Below are positions 8,578 to 17,713 of a stretch of DNA of 57,061 nucleotides, one piece after another. The position numbers were made by a program, and so were the translations under genes. This DNA comes from Bacteroidales bacterium (lineage in GTDB: Bacteria; Bacteroidota; Bacteroidia; Bacteroidales; UBA932). Each line of letters opens with the position of its first letter. Positions within the stretch are counted from its first letter, which is position 1. The notes below the pieces were generated by a model. It saw nothing but the letters and a program-made list of their open reading frames with translations, did no database searches and was not told where the DNA came from. The stretch spans positions 1 to 57,061 of the forward strand of contig JAFROJ010000042.1 in the NCBI GenBank assembly GCA_017429765.1. The letters run 5' to 3'.

Positions 8578-9657
8578 ATGAATATCCGGATTCTTCCTAA
8601 AACAATCGCCGCGACTATTCTCGCGACCATTCTTCTATCCCTGTCATTATCCGCCCAGGAGACGCCGAACAGGCACGCGGTGCCGGGACACAGGTATCTT
8701 AAGGAGTATTGGAATCAGTCTGAGTTGTACCTGGAACATCAGGCTTACTACATGCTCGACCTGGCCGACAAGGCCTTGAACGAGAACCCTCCGGCGACCA
8801 AGATAAACCGTGAGAGGGAGATGGCCCTGCTGATGATCGACGCGGTCACCCACGAGCCGAAGCCCATGGAGAACCCTGCGGTCAAGGAGTTCCTAGCCAA
8901 GAGGATGAACCATGTCCTGGAGGATCTCGGCAAACCTCTCAAGGGGAGGAAGGCGTTGAGGATCTATAAGTTATACAATTGCGGAATCCTTTTCCGCACC
9001 CGGGACCTGACTGTCGCGGTGGACATCAACGGGCGGGACGGAGTCTTGATTCCGGACGAGATCATGGAGAAGATCGTGGACCACATTGACATCCTCTTCC
9101 TAACCCACAACCACGGGGACCACTTCGATCACCATGTCAGGGATTTCTGCCACAAGAGAAGGATCCCAATCTACGCCACCGACGAGATATTCCAGAACGA
9201 CATCCAGGTCAACCACATCTGGAAAGACGAGCCTTACGCTTTCGACATCGACCTCCCGAAAGGCAAGCTCGGCGTCAATGTCCTTCCGGGCCATCAGGAG
9301 CCCCTGAAGAACAACATCTGGGTAGTGACATTGCCGAACGGGAAGGTGGTCGCGGCTATGGGTGACCAGTGGGCCGGCGAGAGGAAAGACCTTGACTGGC
9401 TGAAGGATATCCATAAAAAACTCCCGAGGATCGATGTCCTCTCCATGGATTGCTGGATCCACGATTTCGACGAGCATCTGGCCGACTTCAACCCGAGGCT
9501 CCTGGTCTCCCAGCACGAGAACGAGATCGGTGCCCACGGCATAGACCACCGCGAGGCCTTCTGGATGACCATGTACAAGAACAGGAATTTCAACACAATG
9601 ACCGCCACTATCCCTTGGGTCCTGATGGCCTGGGGAGAATGGTACGACTACAAATAA
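8578..9657 (+). CDS. Exported metallo-beta-lactamase-fold hydrolase
   Basis: 359 residues with an N-terminal signal peptide ending near SLSAQ. The metallo-beta-lactamase signature is FLTHNHGDHFDHH (H-x-H-x-D-H), followed by further candidate metal ligands in LPGHQEP, MGDQWAGE and SQHENEIG. The fold type resembles the UlaG-like/L-ascorbate-6-phosphate lactonase group, but with a periplasmic address. An alpha-helical region of about 100 residues precedes the catalytic domain. It is the first gene of an operon: the next start is four bases past its stop. The substrate is unknown; the neighbours suggest a lactone or ester made during glycan oxidation. Confidence 0.8.
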   Translation: MNIRILPKTIAATILATILLSLSLSAQETPNRHAVPGHRYLKEYWNQSELYLEHQAYYMLDLADKALNENPPATKINREREMALLMIDAVTHEPKPMENPAVKEFLAKRMNHVLEDLGKPLKGRKALRIYKLYNCGILFRTRDLTVAVDINGRDGVLIPDEIMEKIVDHIDILFLTHNHGDHFDHHVRDFCHKRRIPIYATDEIFQNDIQVNHIWKDEPYAFDIDLPKGKLGVNVLPGHQEPLKNNIWVVTLPNGKVVAAMGDQWAGERKDLDWLKDIHKKLPRIDVLSMDCWIHDFDEHLADFNPRLLVSQHENEIGAHGIDHREAFWMTMYKNRNFNTMTATIPWVLMAWGEWYDYK

Positions 9658-9661
9658 TCCG

Positions 9662-10927
9662 ATGAGGCGCAGATCTTTCATCAAGGGGATGGCGGCGGCC
9701 GGAGCGTCCGCCCTGGTACCCTCGGGAATAACCGCGGCCCTGTCCTCATGCTCAACCGGTTCCAAGGAATCGCCGGGATTCGACGAGGTGATCGACCGGA
9801 GCGGAACCTGGAGCATCAAGTACAGCAGGGCGACCGACGGGGAGATCCCGATGTGGATAGCGGACATGGACTTCCGGACGGATCCTATTGTCAGTGAGGC
9901 GCTCAGGAGGCGGCTCGACAGGGATGTGATGGGTTACACCCGCACTCCCCCGGAGTTTCCCGAGACCGTGGCCGAATGGGAGAAGAACCAGCACGGCTAC
10001 GATGTGGATCCCGAATATGTCGGCTACGCCCCCGGGGTGATCACTTCCATCAACCAGGCCTACCTGACGTTCACCGAGCCGGGCGACAAGATCATAGTCC
10101 AGCCGCCGGTTTACGACCATTTCAAACTGTACATCGAACGCCTCGGCAGGGTGGCGGTGGACAATCCGTTAATACACGACGGGAACGGCCATTACAGGAT
10201 GGACTTCGAGGGGCTTGAGAGACTGTTCGACGAGAGGACCAAGGCTCTTGTGCTTTGCAACCCGCAGAACCCTGTGGGGATTCTATGGGACAAGGAAACT
10301 CTCGCAACTCTGGCTGAGATCTGTGAGCGCCACGGTGTCGTTGTGATCTCCGACGAGATCCATGGGGATTTGGCGTTGTACGGCAAGACCCACACCCCGT
10401 TCTGTGGTGTCAGCGAGACCGCCGCGAGGGTCGGGATGATATTCGCCGGCCCAACCAAGGCTTTCAACCTGGCCGGTCTCGCCGGGACGGCGTTTTGCAT
10501 AATCCCGGACAAGGAGAAGAGGGAGAAGTACCTCGGGACCCTGCGGAACGCCAAACTTGACGAGCCTTCAGTCATGACCATCGAGGCAGTCCTCGCGGCC
10601 TACCGGAAGGACACGACATGGCTCGAGCGACTTAAGAAGTATCTTGAAGGCAACATATCCCTGGTGGAGAAGTTCTTCTCTTCCAACGACTTAGGCATCA
10701 AGGCGATCAGGCCCCAGGCCTCGTTCCTGGTCTGGCTGGACTGCCGGGAGGTCGGGCTTCCTCGGGAGGAGCTGATGGACAAGTTCAGGAAGGAGGCGAA
10801 GGTCATCCCGAGCGACGGGTCCTCTTACGGCCCCGGCGGCGAAGGATTCGTCAGGCTGAACATAGGCTGCCCCGCCTCCGTTCTCGAAGAGGCCCTCTCC
10901 CGAATCCAGAAAGCCTTCACACGTTAA
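9662..10927 (+). CDS. Tat-exported MalY/PatB-type PLP enzyme (putative C-S lyase)
   Basis: 421 residues. The N-terminus MRRRSFIKGMAAAG is a twin-arginine signal, and LSSC near residue 30 can serve as a lipobox, so the enzyme is probably exported folded and membrane-anchored. The rest is a fold-type I aminotransferase of the MalY/PatB class: IPMWIADMDF near the start, NPQNPVG, SDEIHGDL (the PLP-binding Asp) and GPTKAFNLAGL with the Schiff-base lysine, ending with the Arg region VRLNIGCP. Cytoplasmic relatives are cystathionine beta-lyases or C-S lyases. An exported form is unusual. It sits four bases after the metallo-hydrolase gene and eight bases before the glycosidase gene. Confidence 0.85.
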   Translation: MRRRSFIKGMAAAGASALVPSGITAALSSCSTGSKESPGFDEVIDRSGTWSIKYSRATDGEIPMWIADMDFRTDPIVSEALRRRLDRDVMGYTRTPPEFPETVAEWEKNQHGYDVDPEYVGYAPGVITSINQAYLTFTEPGDKIIVQPPVYDHFKLYIERLGRVAVDNPLIHDGNGHYRMDFEGLERLFDERTKALVLCNPQNPVGILWDKETLATLAEICERHGVVVISDEIHGDLALYGKTHTPFCGVSETAARVGMIFAGPTKAFNLAGLAGTAFCIIPDKEKREKYLGTLRNAKLDEPSVMTIEAVLAAYRKDTTWLERLKKYLEGNISLVEKFFSSNDLGIKAIRPQASFLVWLDCREVGLPREELMDKFRKEAKVIPSDGSSYGPGGEGFVRLNIGCPASVLEEALSRIQKAFTR

Positions 10928-10935
10928 ATAATCAT

Positions 10936-13092
10936 TTGAATATGAAATTATTCCGCGCTTGCTTATTCGCTATCGTCGCCCTCTTGGCCGCCGCCTGCCA
11001 AGGGGACACTTTTGAGACCGGAACACCTTCAAAAGACTGGCTTCTTGACGGCTCTTCCTACAAGGCCTTTGTCGAGAAATCAGATGACGGAAAGGAGGTA
11101 GTCCTGTCCAACGGCCTGGTCACCAGGGTGTTCCGAATAGTCCCCAACCTCGCGACAGTCAACATCATCAACAACATGACAGGCGAGACGATGATCCGCA
11201 CCGCCTGCCCGGAAGGGACCTTGACGGTCGACGGGAAGGACTACCCGCTCGGAGGCCTGGCCGGCATCGAGGAATATGGTTACCTCAAGGAGGACTGGCT
11301 TGACGGCTTCACCGCTATTCCCGGATCGTTCCAGGTGAAGGGTCTCAAAGTGGACGAGCTCAAGCCGAGGATGGAGTGGAACAGGAAGAGATGGGCCCTT
11401 GTCAAGGAATGGGACCCGAAGGGGAAGGAACTCACTTTCATCCTCGAGGGATCCGGGGAGACCGAGGGGGTCAAGGTCGAGGTTCATTTCGAGTTATACG
11501 ACGGCTCGCCCATCCTAGGGAAATGGATAGATGTCCTCAACGAGAGCGACAAGCCTGTCACCCTCAACAAGTTCACCCTCGAGGAGCTCGCGATGGTGGA
11601 ATACGACTCCCAGGTGGATTTCGTCCCGCTTTCCAATAATATGATACATGTGCAGAGCGACTGGGCCCAAGTCTCGTGCGGAACCACCTTCTGGGAGACC
11701 GACCCCCGCTACACCTCGCAGGTCAACTACAACCTCCAGACTCCCTGCAAGCTGGTCGTCCGGCTCCCGAGAGGGCCGGAGGAGACGATAGAACCAGGGG
11801 GCAAATTCGAGAGTTTCCGGAATTGGATCATGCCGTTCGACAGCGAGGACAGGGAGCGTAAGGGCATGTTCCTCAAGAGTTTCAAGAGGACTCTCGCGCC
11901 CTGGACGACAGAGAATCCGATATTCCTGCACTGCACCACGACAAACCCCGAGGAGGTCAAGATAGCCATCGACCAATGCGCGGAGACCGGCTATGAGATG
12001 GTCATCCTGAGCTTCGGATCGGGACTGAACATGGAGGACGAGAGCGAGGAGAACATCGCCAAGTACAGGGGTTTCGCCGACTACGCCCATTCGAAGGGCA
12101 TCGAGATCGGCGGCTACTCACTTCTCGCCAGCCGGTGGATCAGCGAGGAGGTCGACATAATCAACCCGGCCACGGGGAAACGCGGCGGGATGACCTTCGG
12201 CGGCTCGCCTTGTCTGTCCAGCGAGTGGGGACATGAATATTTCAGGAAGATCAAATCGTTCTTCGAGAGGACCGGAATGGACTTCCTCGAGCACGACGGA
12301 TCCTATTCCGGCGACCCCTGCGCCTCGACCTCGCACGCCTACCACAAGGGTCTGGAGGACTCCCAGTGGACACAGCGCGAGATGCTGGAGGATCTCTATA
12401 AGTGGATGAGGGCCAAAGGGATATTCATGAACGTGCCTGATCTCGGGACCTTCCTCATCGGCTCCAACAAATGCGCCGTGGGCTACCGTGAGGTCAACTG
12501 GTCGCTCCCGAGGGAGAGGCAGATCATCCTCGGGCGGCAGAACATCTACGACTCGATGTGGACCAGGATCCCGACCGACAGCTGGACTTTCACCCCTCTG
12601 GTACAGTACCACGGTGGCGGGGCGGCGGCCACCCTGGAGCCCCTCGACGAGCATCTGGACGCCTACAAGGCGCACATGATCCAGAACTACGGCTCCGGAG
12701 TGCAGTCATGCTACCGCGGTTTCAGGCTCTACGACACCGAGAGGACCAAGGAGACGGTGATCGAGGTGATCAATTGGTACAAGGCCTACAGGGAAATCCT
12801 CTGCAGCGACATTGTCCATCTCCGCAGGCCTGACGGACGGGACTGGGACGGCATCCTGCACGTCAATCCCAATCTGGAGGAGAAGGGTCTCGCGATGCTG
12901 TACAACCCCACGGACGAGCCGATCACCCGCTCGATCAAACTTCCCCTCTACTACACCGGCCTGACCGGCAAGGCCACGGTCTCCGAGAGGGACGGGAAAC
13001 CCCTCAAAGTCAAGCTGGACAGGGAATATAACGCCACGGTGACCGTGACGATCCCCGCCGAGGGCTACACCTGGCTGGTGATAAGGCAATAA
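10936..13092 (+). CDS. Exported glycoside hydrolase-like lipoprotein (alpha-galactosidase/GH36-like barrel)
   Basis: 718 residues with a lipoprotein signal (LLAAACQG). An N-terminal beta-sandwich covers about 40-300 and is followed by a TIM-barrel-like half with YEMVILSFGSGLNMED, IEIGGYSLLASR and MDFLEHDGSYSGDPC. The Asp in EHDGSYSGD is a plausible nucleophile by analogy with clan GH-D barrels. A C-terminal beta domain ends the protein. I do not place it in an exact GH family. It is part of the 8,578-14,180 operon of exported proteins, so it likely acts on an imported oligosaccharide in the periplasm. Confidence 0.65.
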   Translation: MNMKLFRACLFAIVALLAAACQGDTFETGTPSKDWLLDGSSYKAFVEKSDDGKEVVLSNGLVTRVFRIVPNLATVNIINNMTGETMIRTACPEGTLTVDGKDYPLGGLAGIEEYGYLKEDWLDGFTAIPGSFQVKGLKVDELKPRMEWNRKRWALVKEWDPKGKELTFILEGSGETEGVKVEVHFELYDGSPILGKWIDVLNESDKPVTLNKFTLEELAMVEYDSQVDFVPLSNNMIHVQSDWAQVSCGTTFWETDPRYTSQVNYNLQTPCKLVVRLPRGPEETIEPGGKFESFRNWIMPFDSEDRERKGMFLKSFKRTLAPWTTENPIFLHCTTTNPEEVKIAIDQCAETGYEMVILSFGSGLNMEDESEENIAKYRGFADYAHSKGIEIGGYSLLASRWISEEVDIINPATGKRGGMTFGGSPCLSSEWGHEYFRKIKSFFERTGMDFLEHDGSYSGDPCASTSHAYHKGLEDSQWTQREMLEDLYKWMRAKGIFMNVPDLGTFLIGSNKCAVGYREVNWSLPRERQIILGRQNIYDSMWTRIPTDSWTFTPLVQYHGGGAAATLEPLDEHLDAYKAHMIQNYGSGVQSCYRGFRLYDTERTKETVIEVINWYKAYREILCSDIVHLRRPDGRDWDGILHVNPNLEEKGLAMLYNPTDEPITRSIKLPLYYTGLTGKATVSERDGKPLKVKLDREYNATVTVTIPAEGYTWLVIRQ

Positions 13093-13112
13093 ACTAACCA
13101 CATGATAACACA

Positions 13113-14180
13113 ATGAGAACCAACAGATTAATCCTCCTGGTCGCCGCATTGGTGATCTCAACAACGGCGATAGGTCAATCCGCCAGGAGCAAGGGATACG
13201 TCGTCGTCACCGACTACCTCAAGGCTGACGGGAAAAAGGATGTGAGCGACATCCTTCAGAGAATAATCGACAATAACCCGAACCGGACCCTGTTCTTCCC
13301 CGACGGGACGTATCTGATCTCCAAGCCGATCAACACCCCGGCGGACCCCACGAAGAGCGTCTCGCTCCTGTTGTCCGGCTTCGCCGTCATCAAGGCGGCT
13401 GAAGGGTGGTCCCACGAGGAGGCCATGATCCGGCTCGGCGGCAAGGATCCCTACAACACCATCAAGATCCCTGGGAGCAACTATTACTTCGAGGGCGGCA
13501 TCATCGACGGCGGCGGGGTCGCCACGGGGATCTCAATCGACAGCGGCAGGGAGACCTCGATCAGGAACACCTCGATAAAGAACGTCAAGATCGGGATCCA
13601 GGTCAACCGGGGTGCCAACAGCGGGTCCTCTGACAGCGACATCCACGACGTGAACATAGTCGGCAACGAGAAACCGGACTGCATTGGAGTCGTTCTCATC
13701 GGCTACGATAACACGCTGAGCAACATGCGGATAGGCGGGGTCCACATCGGGGTGAGACTCTGCTCCGGAGGAAATAGCCTAAGGAATATCCATCCCCTCT
13801 ACTATTCCAACGGCTACGAGAACGGCGAGTACGAGACCAGTTGCGGCTTCCTCGACGAGAGCAATGACAACTGGTACAGCTTCTGCTACAGCGACCAGTT
13901 CCGGACGGGGTTCCAGAGCAAGGGCGGACACGGGGTCTACACCGATTGCTTCTGCTACTGGTACTCACCCAAGGGCGGGCGCCACACCATATTCAAGTCC
14001 ACCGGCAAATTCAACGGGATCGTGACGAACATGACCGCCGGGATGCACAAGAACAACGCAGCGGCGGAGAATGTCATCCTCGAGGCCGCAGAGGAAGGCG
14101 GGGTAGGTTCCTTCACCAATCTTTTCGTCTCCGACTATTCAGTCCTGACCGACCACTCGCACGACAAATACCTCAGGTAG
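13113..14180 (+). CDS. Secreted parallel beta-helix protein (pectate-lyase-superfamily type)
   Basis: 355 residues with a signal peptide (ending ATTAIGQ). The N-terminal motif YVVVTDYLKADGKKDVSD resembles the opening of the pectate-lyase superfamily beta-helix domain (the tail-spike/GH28-like family), followed by glycine- and asparagine-rich repeats such as GGIIDGGGVATG and NTSIKNVKIG that form helix coils. The catalytic residues cannot be assigned. It is the last gene of the exported-enzyme operon, 20 bases after the glycosidase. A carbohydrate-binding or lyase role is likely but not proven. Confidence 0.68.
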   Translation: MRTNRLILLVAALVISTTAIGQSARSKGYVVVTDYLKADGKKDVSDILQRIIDNNPNRTLFFPDGTYLISKPINTPADPTKSVSLLLSGFAVIKAAEGWSHEEAMIRLGGKDPYNTIKIPGSNYYFEGGIIDGGGVATGISIDSGRETSIRNTSIKNVKIGIQVNRGANSGSSDSDIHDVNIVGNEKPDCIGVVLIGYDNTLSNMRIGGVHIGVRLCSGGNSLRNIHPLYYSNGYENGEYETSCGFLDESNDNWYSFCYSDQFRTGFQSKGGHGVYTDCFCYWYSPKGGRHTIFKSTGKFNGIVTNMTAGMHKNNAAAENVILEAAEEGGVGSFTNLFVSDYSVLTDHSHDKYLR

Positions 14181-14282
14181 AAATAAAGACCTCAAACCGT
14201 CACTTCCCAGTCCATAAAAAATATTATTTCTGTTTTTTATCATTGTTTTTCTGTTTCTTGTCATTTTTAACGTTTCAACACG

Positions 14283-14376
14283 GTATCTTCGTGTTGACGA
14301 GAAATGGCGACCAACTATGAAAAACATACTATTTCCAGTCGCGGCGGCCCAACCCGGGGGGTCGCCGCTTGTTTTT
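14283..14376 (+). promoter_or_regulatory. Promoter plus short transcript with intrinsic terminator (small RNA or attenuator candidate)
   Basis: TATCTTCG at about 14,283-14,290 resembles a -7 box. About 50 bases on, a stem GCGGCG / CGCCGC (14,341-14,368), extended inward by four further pairs, is followed by a T-rich tail, which is an intrinsic terminator. Between them an ATG at 14,317 opens a 49-codon frame that runs through the hairpin to near the start of the next gene; the peptide has no recognisable features. The 298-base gap between 14,180 and 14,479 holds nothing else that I can support apart from a T-rich tract at 14,220-14,270. Confidence 0.4.
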
Positions 14377-14478
14377 GTATTATTCCCCGGAAATAGTTAT
14401 ATTCACGACTATGAACAACCATCCCACGATAACCGCATAAAACAGGAAGGTATTAATATTCAATAAATAAGGTCACCT

Positions 14479-15846
14479 ATGGATATGAGAAAAGCGATTC
14501 TTTTGGCGTGCGTCTGCGCGCTGGCTCTGGCTTCCTGCGGGAAAAAGGTTCCCGCGTCAGTCCCTGCCGTTGTAAAGAACGGAATGATTGAACTAAAGAC
14601 CCCTCCTCGCGCCCCTGGTCAGGAGAGCGCTCTCGGGATGAAATGCGACCCGATCGACACTGTCCGCATAGCCTTCGTCGGGGTCGGAGGCAGAGGAACG
14701 AGCGCCGTGAGCCGTTATACCCACATGGACGGGGTCAAGATTGTGGCGCTGTGCGACCTGAAGCAGGAGCGCCTGGACATCTGCCAGGATATTCTCAAGA
14801 ACGCCGGACTGCCAGCGGCGGACAATTATCTGGGCCCCGAGGCCTACAAGGATCTCTGCGACAGGGACGACATCGACCTGGTGTACATCGCCACTGACTG
14901 GGTGGTCCATGTCCCCATCTCCCTCTATGCCCTGGAACACGGCCATCATGTGGCGTGCGAGGTGCCCGCGGCGATGTCGATCGACGACTGCTGGCAACTC
15001 GTGGACGCCTGCGAGAGGAACCGCCGCCACATGATGATGCTTGAGAACTGCTGCTACGATTTCTTCGAGATGTCAGCCTTGAATATGGCCCAGCAGGGCC
15101 TGTTCGGCGAGGTCTATCATGTCGAGGGGGCGTATATTCATTTCCTCGCCGAGGATTGGGACAGGAGCGAGACCTGGAGGGTCGACTACAACATCGAGCA
15201 CCGCGGCGACAACTATCCCACCCACGGCCTAGGCCCCATCTGCCAGGTCCTGAACATCCACAGGGGCGACAAGATGGACTATCTGGTGGCGATGGACACC
15301 CCTTCCTACAACGGGAAGATAGCCGCCAAGAAGTTCAGGGACAAGGATTACTGCAAGGACGGCGACCACACCATCAGCCTGATCCAGACCGAGAAGAAGA
15401 AACTCATCGAGGTCCAGCACAATGTCTACGCCTACCGCCCCTATTCCCGCATGTACCAGCTCACCGGCTCGGAGGGATTCGCCAACAAGTACCCGGTGGA
15501 AGGAATATCAGTGAAGGGAATCAGCGGACATGTCACTGTTCCTCAAGAGGTTATGGATTCTTTGCTGACTACTTACAGGCCCGATTTCGCCAAGGCCATC
15601 GAGGAGAAGGCCAAGTCGGTCGGCGGCCACGGTGGAATGGACTACATCATGGACTACAGGCTGATCTACTGCCTGCGCAACGGTCTTCCGCTGGACGAGG
15701 ATGTCTACGACGCCGCGGAGTGGTCAGCCGTCCAGGAACTCAGCAGGATCTCACTCGAGAACAATTCCATGCCGGTCCGTTTCCCGGACTTCACCCGCGG
15801 AGACTGGGACAAAGTGGACGGGTTCCACTACGCCATGAAAGAATAG
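14479..15846 (+). CDS. Gfo/Idh/MocA-family lipoprotein, GH109-like (NAD-dependent glycosidase type)
   Basis: 455 residues with a lipoprotein signal (LALASCGKK). The Rossmann fold starts at VRIAFVGVGGRGTSAVSR, the usual EKP motif is replaced by EVPAAMS, and the C-terminal catalytic domain has RVDYNIEHRGDNYPTHGLGP, whose NYPTHGLGP stretch is characteristic of GH109 alpha-N-acetylgalactosaminidase-like enzymes. Such enzymes use a bound NAD to oxidise and re-reduce the sugar while cleaving the glycoside. The product would be periplasmic. The gene stands alone on its strand and converges with aspS two bases past its stop. The sugar specificity is not readable. Confidence 0.82.
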   Translation: MDMRKAILLACVCALALASCGKKVPASVPAVVKNGMIELKTPPRAPGQESALGMKCDPIDTVRIAFVGVGGRGTSAVSRYTHMDGVKIVALCDLKQERLDICQDILKNAGLPAADNYLGPEAYKDLCDRDDIDLVYIATDWVVHVPISLYALEHGHHVACEVPAAMSIDDCWQLVDACERNRRHMMMLENCCYDFFEMSALNMAQQGLFGEVYHVEGAYIHFLAEDWDRSETWRVDYNIEHRGDNYPTHGLGPICQVLNIHRGDKMDYLVAMDTPSYNGKIAAKKFRDKDYCKDGDHTISLIQTEKKKLIEVQHNVYAYRPYSRMYQLTGSEGFANKYPVEGISVKGISGHVTVPQEVMDSLLTTYRPDFAKAIEEKAKSVGGHGGMDYIMDYRLIYCLRNGLPLDEDVYDAAEWSAVQELSRISLENNSMPVRFPDFTRGDWDKVDGFHYAMKE

Positions 15847-15848
15847 CG

Positions 15849-17624
15849 TCACTTCTCCGGAAGTGGCCTGATGTCCAGGTTCAGCTCGTCGAGCTGGACC
15901 TGGTCGATCAGTGACGGGGAGTCGATCATCACGTCACGACCCTGGTTGTTCTTCGGGAAGGCGATGAAGTCGCGGATGGACTCCTTTCCGGCGAACAGGG
16001 AGCAGACGCGGTCGAACCCGAAAGCCAGACCTCCGTGGGGCGGAGCGCCGTACTGGAAGGCGTGGATGATGAAGCCGAACTTATACTCTGCCTCCTCGGG
16101 GCCTATTCCAAGCACCTCGAACATCCTCTTCTGGACGTCGGCGTTGTGGATCCTGATGGAGCCGCCGCCGAGCTCGTTGCCGTTCAGCACGAAATCATAG
16201 GCGTTGGCGCAGACCCTCTCGAGATCCTCTTTGCGGTCGCTGTAGAAGAGACTCTCATGCTCCGGCTTCGGGGCGGTGAAAGGATGGTGCATCGCGTAGA
16301 AGCGCCCGTCTTCCTCGCTCCATTCGAGCAGCGGGAAGTCAACGATCCAAAGAGGGGCGAAGACCTTGGGATTCCTGAGGCCGAGCCTTCCGCCCATCTC
16401 GAGACGGAGCACTCCGAGCATGGTCTGGACCTTGCGCTTCTCGGGTCCGCTCATCACGAATATGATGTCGCCGGTCTTGGCCTCGACGGCCTCGGCGACA
16501 GCATTCAGCTGGTCAGGAGAGTAGAACTTATCAATCGAGGACTTGACCGAACCGTCAGGGTTCAACTTGATGTAAATCAATCCCTTGGCACCGACCTGGG
16601 GCCTCTTGACCCACTCGGTGATCTCGTCGATCTGCTTACGGGTGTAATCGGCGCCGCCCGGGACAGCGATGGCTCCAACGTAAGCCGCGTCGTCAAGGAC
16701 GGAGAAGCCGTTCCCCTTGACATTGGCGGTGATCTCATGGATGGTCATCCCGAAGCGGATGTCCGGCTTGTCGGAACCATAGTTGTCCATGGCGTCGTAC
16801 CAGCTCATGCGGGGAATAGGATTCTGGATCTCGACGTCCAGCACGTTCTTGAACAGGGTCCTCATCATGCCCTCGAACATGCTCAGGACATCTTCCTGCT
16901 CCACGAAGCTCATCTCGCAGTCGATCTGGGTGAACTCGGGCTGGCGGTCGGCCCTCAGGTCCTCGTCGCGGAAGCAGCGCACGATCTGAAAATAGCGGTC
17001 GTAACCGGCGACCATAAGGAGCTGCTTGAAAGTCTGGGGACTCTGCGGAAGGGCGTAGAACTGGCCGGGGTTCATCCTGGAGGGGACCACGAAGTCGCGG
17101 GCGCCCTCAGGGGTGGACTTGATGAGATAAGGGGTCTCGATCTCCATGAATCCCTTGGAATCCAGATAGTTCCGAACCTCATGGGCCATCCTGTGCCTAA
17201 GGGCTAAAGCCTGCTGGAGAGGATTGCGGCGAAGGTCGAGATACCTGAATTTCGCGCGGATGTCCTCTCCCCCGTCGCTCTCGTCCTCGATGGTGAAAGG
17301 AGGGGTGACCGACTTGTTGAGAATATTGATGGAACCTATCTTGATCTCGATGTCTCCGGTGGGCATCTTCGGGTTCTTGCTCTGGCGCTCGACGACCTGC
17401 CCGGTGACCTGGATCACATATTCCCGGCCAAGGGATGTGGCTGTCTCGACAAGCGAGGGATCGGCGTCCGCCTCAACGACAAGCTGAGTGATCCCGTAGC
17501 GGTCGCGGAGGTCGATGAATGTCATTCCCCCAAGTTTCCTTGACCTTTGGACCCAACCGGCCAGGGTTACTGTCTGGCCGACATTAGCGACGCGGAGTTC
17601 CCCGCAAGTGTGATCTCTGTACAT
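15849..17624 (-). CDS. aspS: Aspartate-tRNA ligase
   Basis: 591 residues, the usual bacterial AspRS length. An N-terminal OB-fold anticodon domain ([20 protein letters not shown]) is followed by class II motif 2 ([18 protein letters not shown]), the bacterial GAD insertion (about 290-430) and motif 3 ([15 protein letters not shown]). The ATG at 17,624 begins [10 protein letters not shown], as in other AspRS. A -7 box TAAATTTG lies 32 bases upstream on the same strand. It is transcribed divergently from rsmA and convergently with the GH109-like gene. Confidence 0.97.
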   Translation of the reverse strand: MYRDHTCGELRVANVGQTVTLAGWVQRSRKLGGMTFIDLRDRYGITQLVVEADADPSLVETATSLGREYVIQVTGQVVERQSKNPKMPTGDIEIKIGSINILNKSVTPPFTIEDESDGGEDIRAKFRYLDLRRNPLQQALALRHRMAHEVRNYLDSKGFMEIETPYLIKSTPEGARDFVVPSRMNPGQFYALPQSPQTFKQLLMVAGYDRYFQIVRCFRDEDLRADRQPEFTQIDCEMSFVEQEDVLSMFEGMMRTLFKNVLDVEIQNPIPRMSWYDAMDNYGSDKPDIRFGMTIHEITANVKGNGFSVLDDAAYVGAIAVPGGADYTRKQIDEITEWVKRPQVGAKGLIYIKLNPDGSVKSSIDKFYSPDQLNAVAEAVEAKTGDIIFVMSGPEKRKVQTMLGVLRLEMGGRLGLRNPKVFAPLWIVDFPLLEWSEEDGRFYAMHHPFTAPKPEHESLFYSDRKEDLERVCANAYDFVLNGNELGGGSIRIHNADVQKRMFEVLGIGPEEAEYKFGFIIHAFQYGAPPHGGLAFGFDRVCSLFAGKESIRDFIAFPKNNQGRDVMIDSPSLIDQVQLDELNLDIRPLPEK

Positions 17625-17656
17625 ATCTGTTATTCGTTAATATTCTTCCAAGAATG

Positions 17657-17708
17657 CAAATTTAGCAATTTCCGTCCAACCTTGATAGAAGAAAATGCAC
17701 TATCTTTG
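17657..17708. promoter_or_regulatory. Divergent promoters for aspS and rsmA
   Basis: Minus strand: TAAATTTG at 17,657-17,664, for aspS. Plus strand: TATCTTTG at 17,701-17,708, with TTG 16 bases upstream. Only five bases separate the plus-strand -7 box from the rsmA ATG at 17,714, so the rsmA message is probably leaderless or nearly so. Confidence 0.6.
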
Positions 17709-17713
17709 TGTCC

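Noticed and set aside
16035-17207. 390-codon frame on the plus strand
   Set aside because: Antisense to aspS, which is unmistakable.
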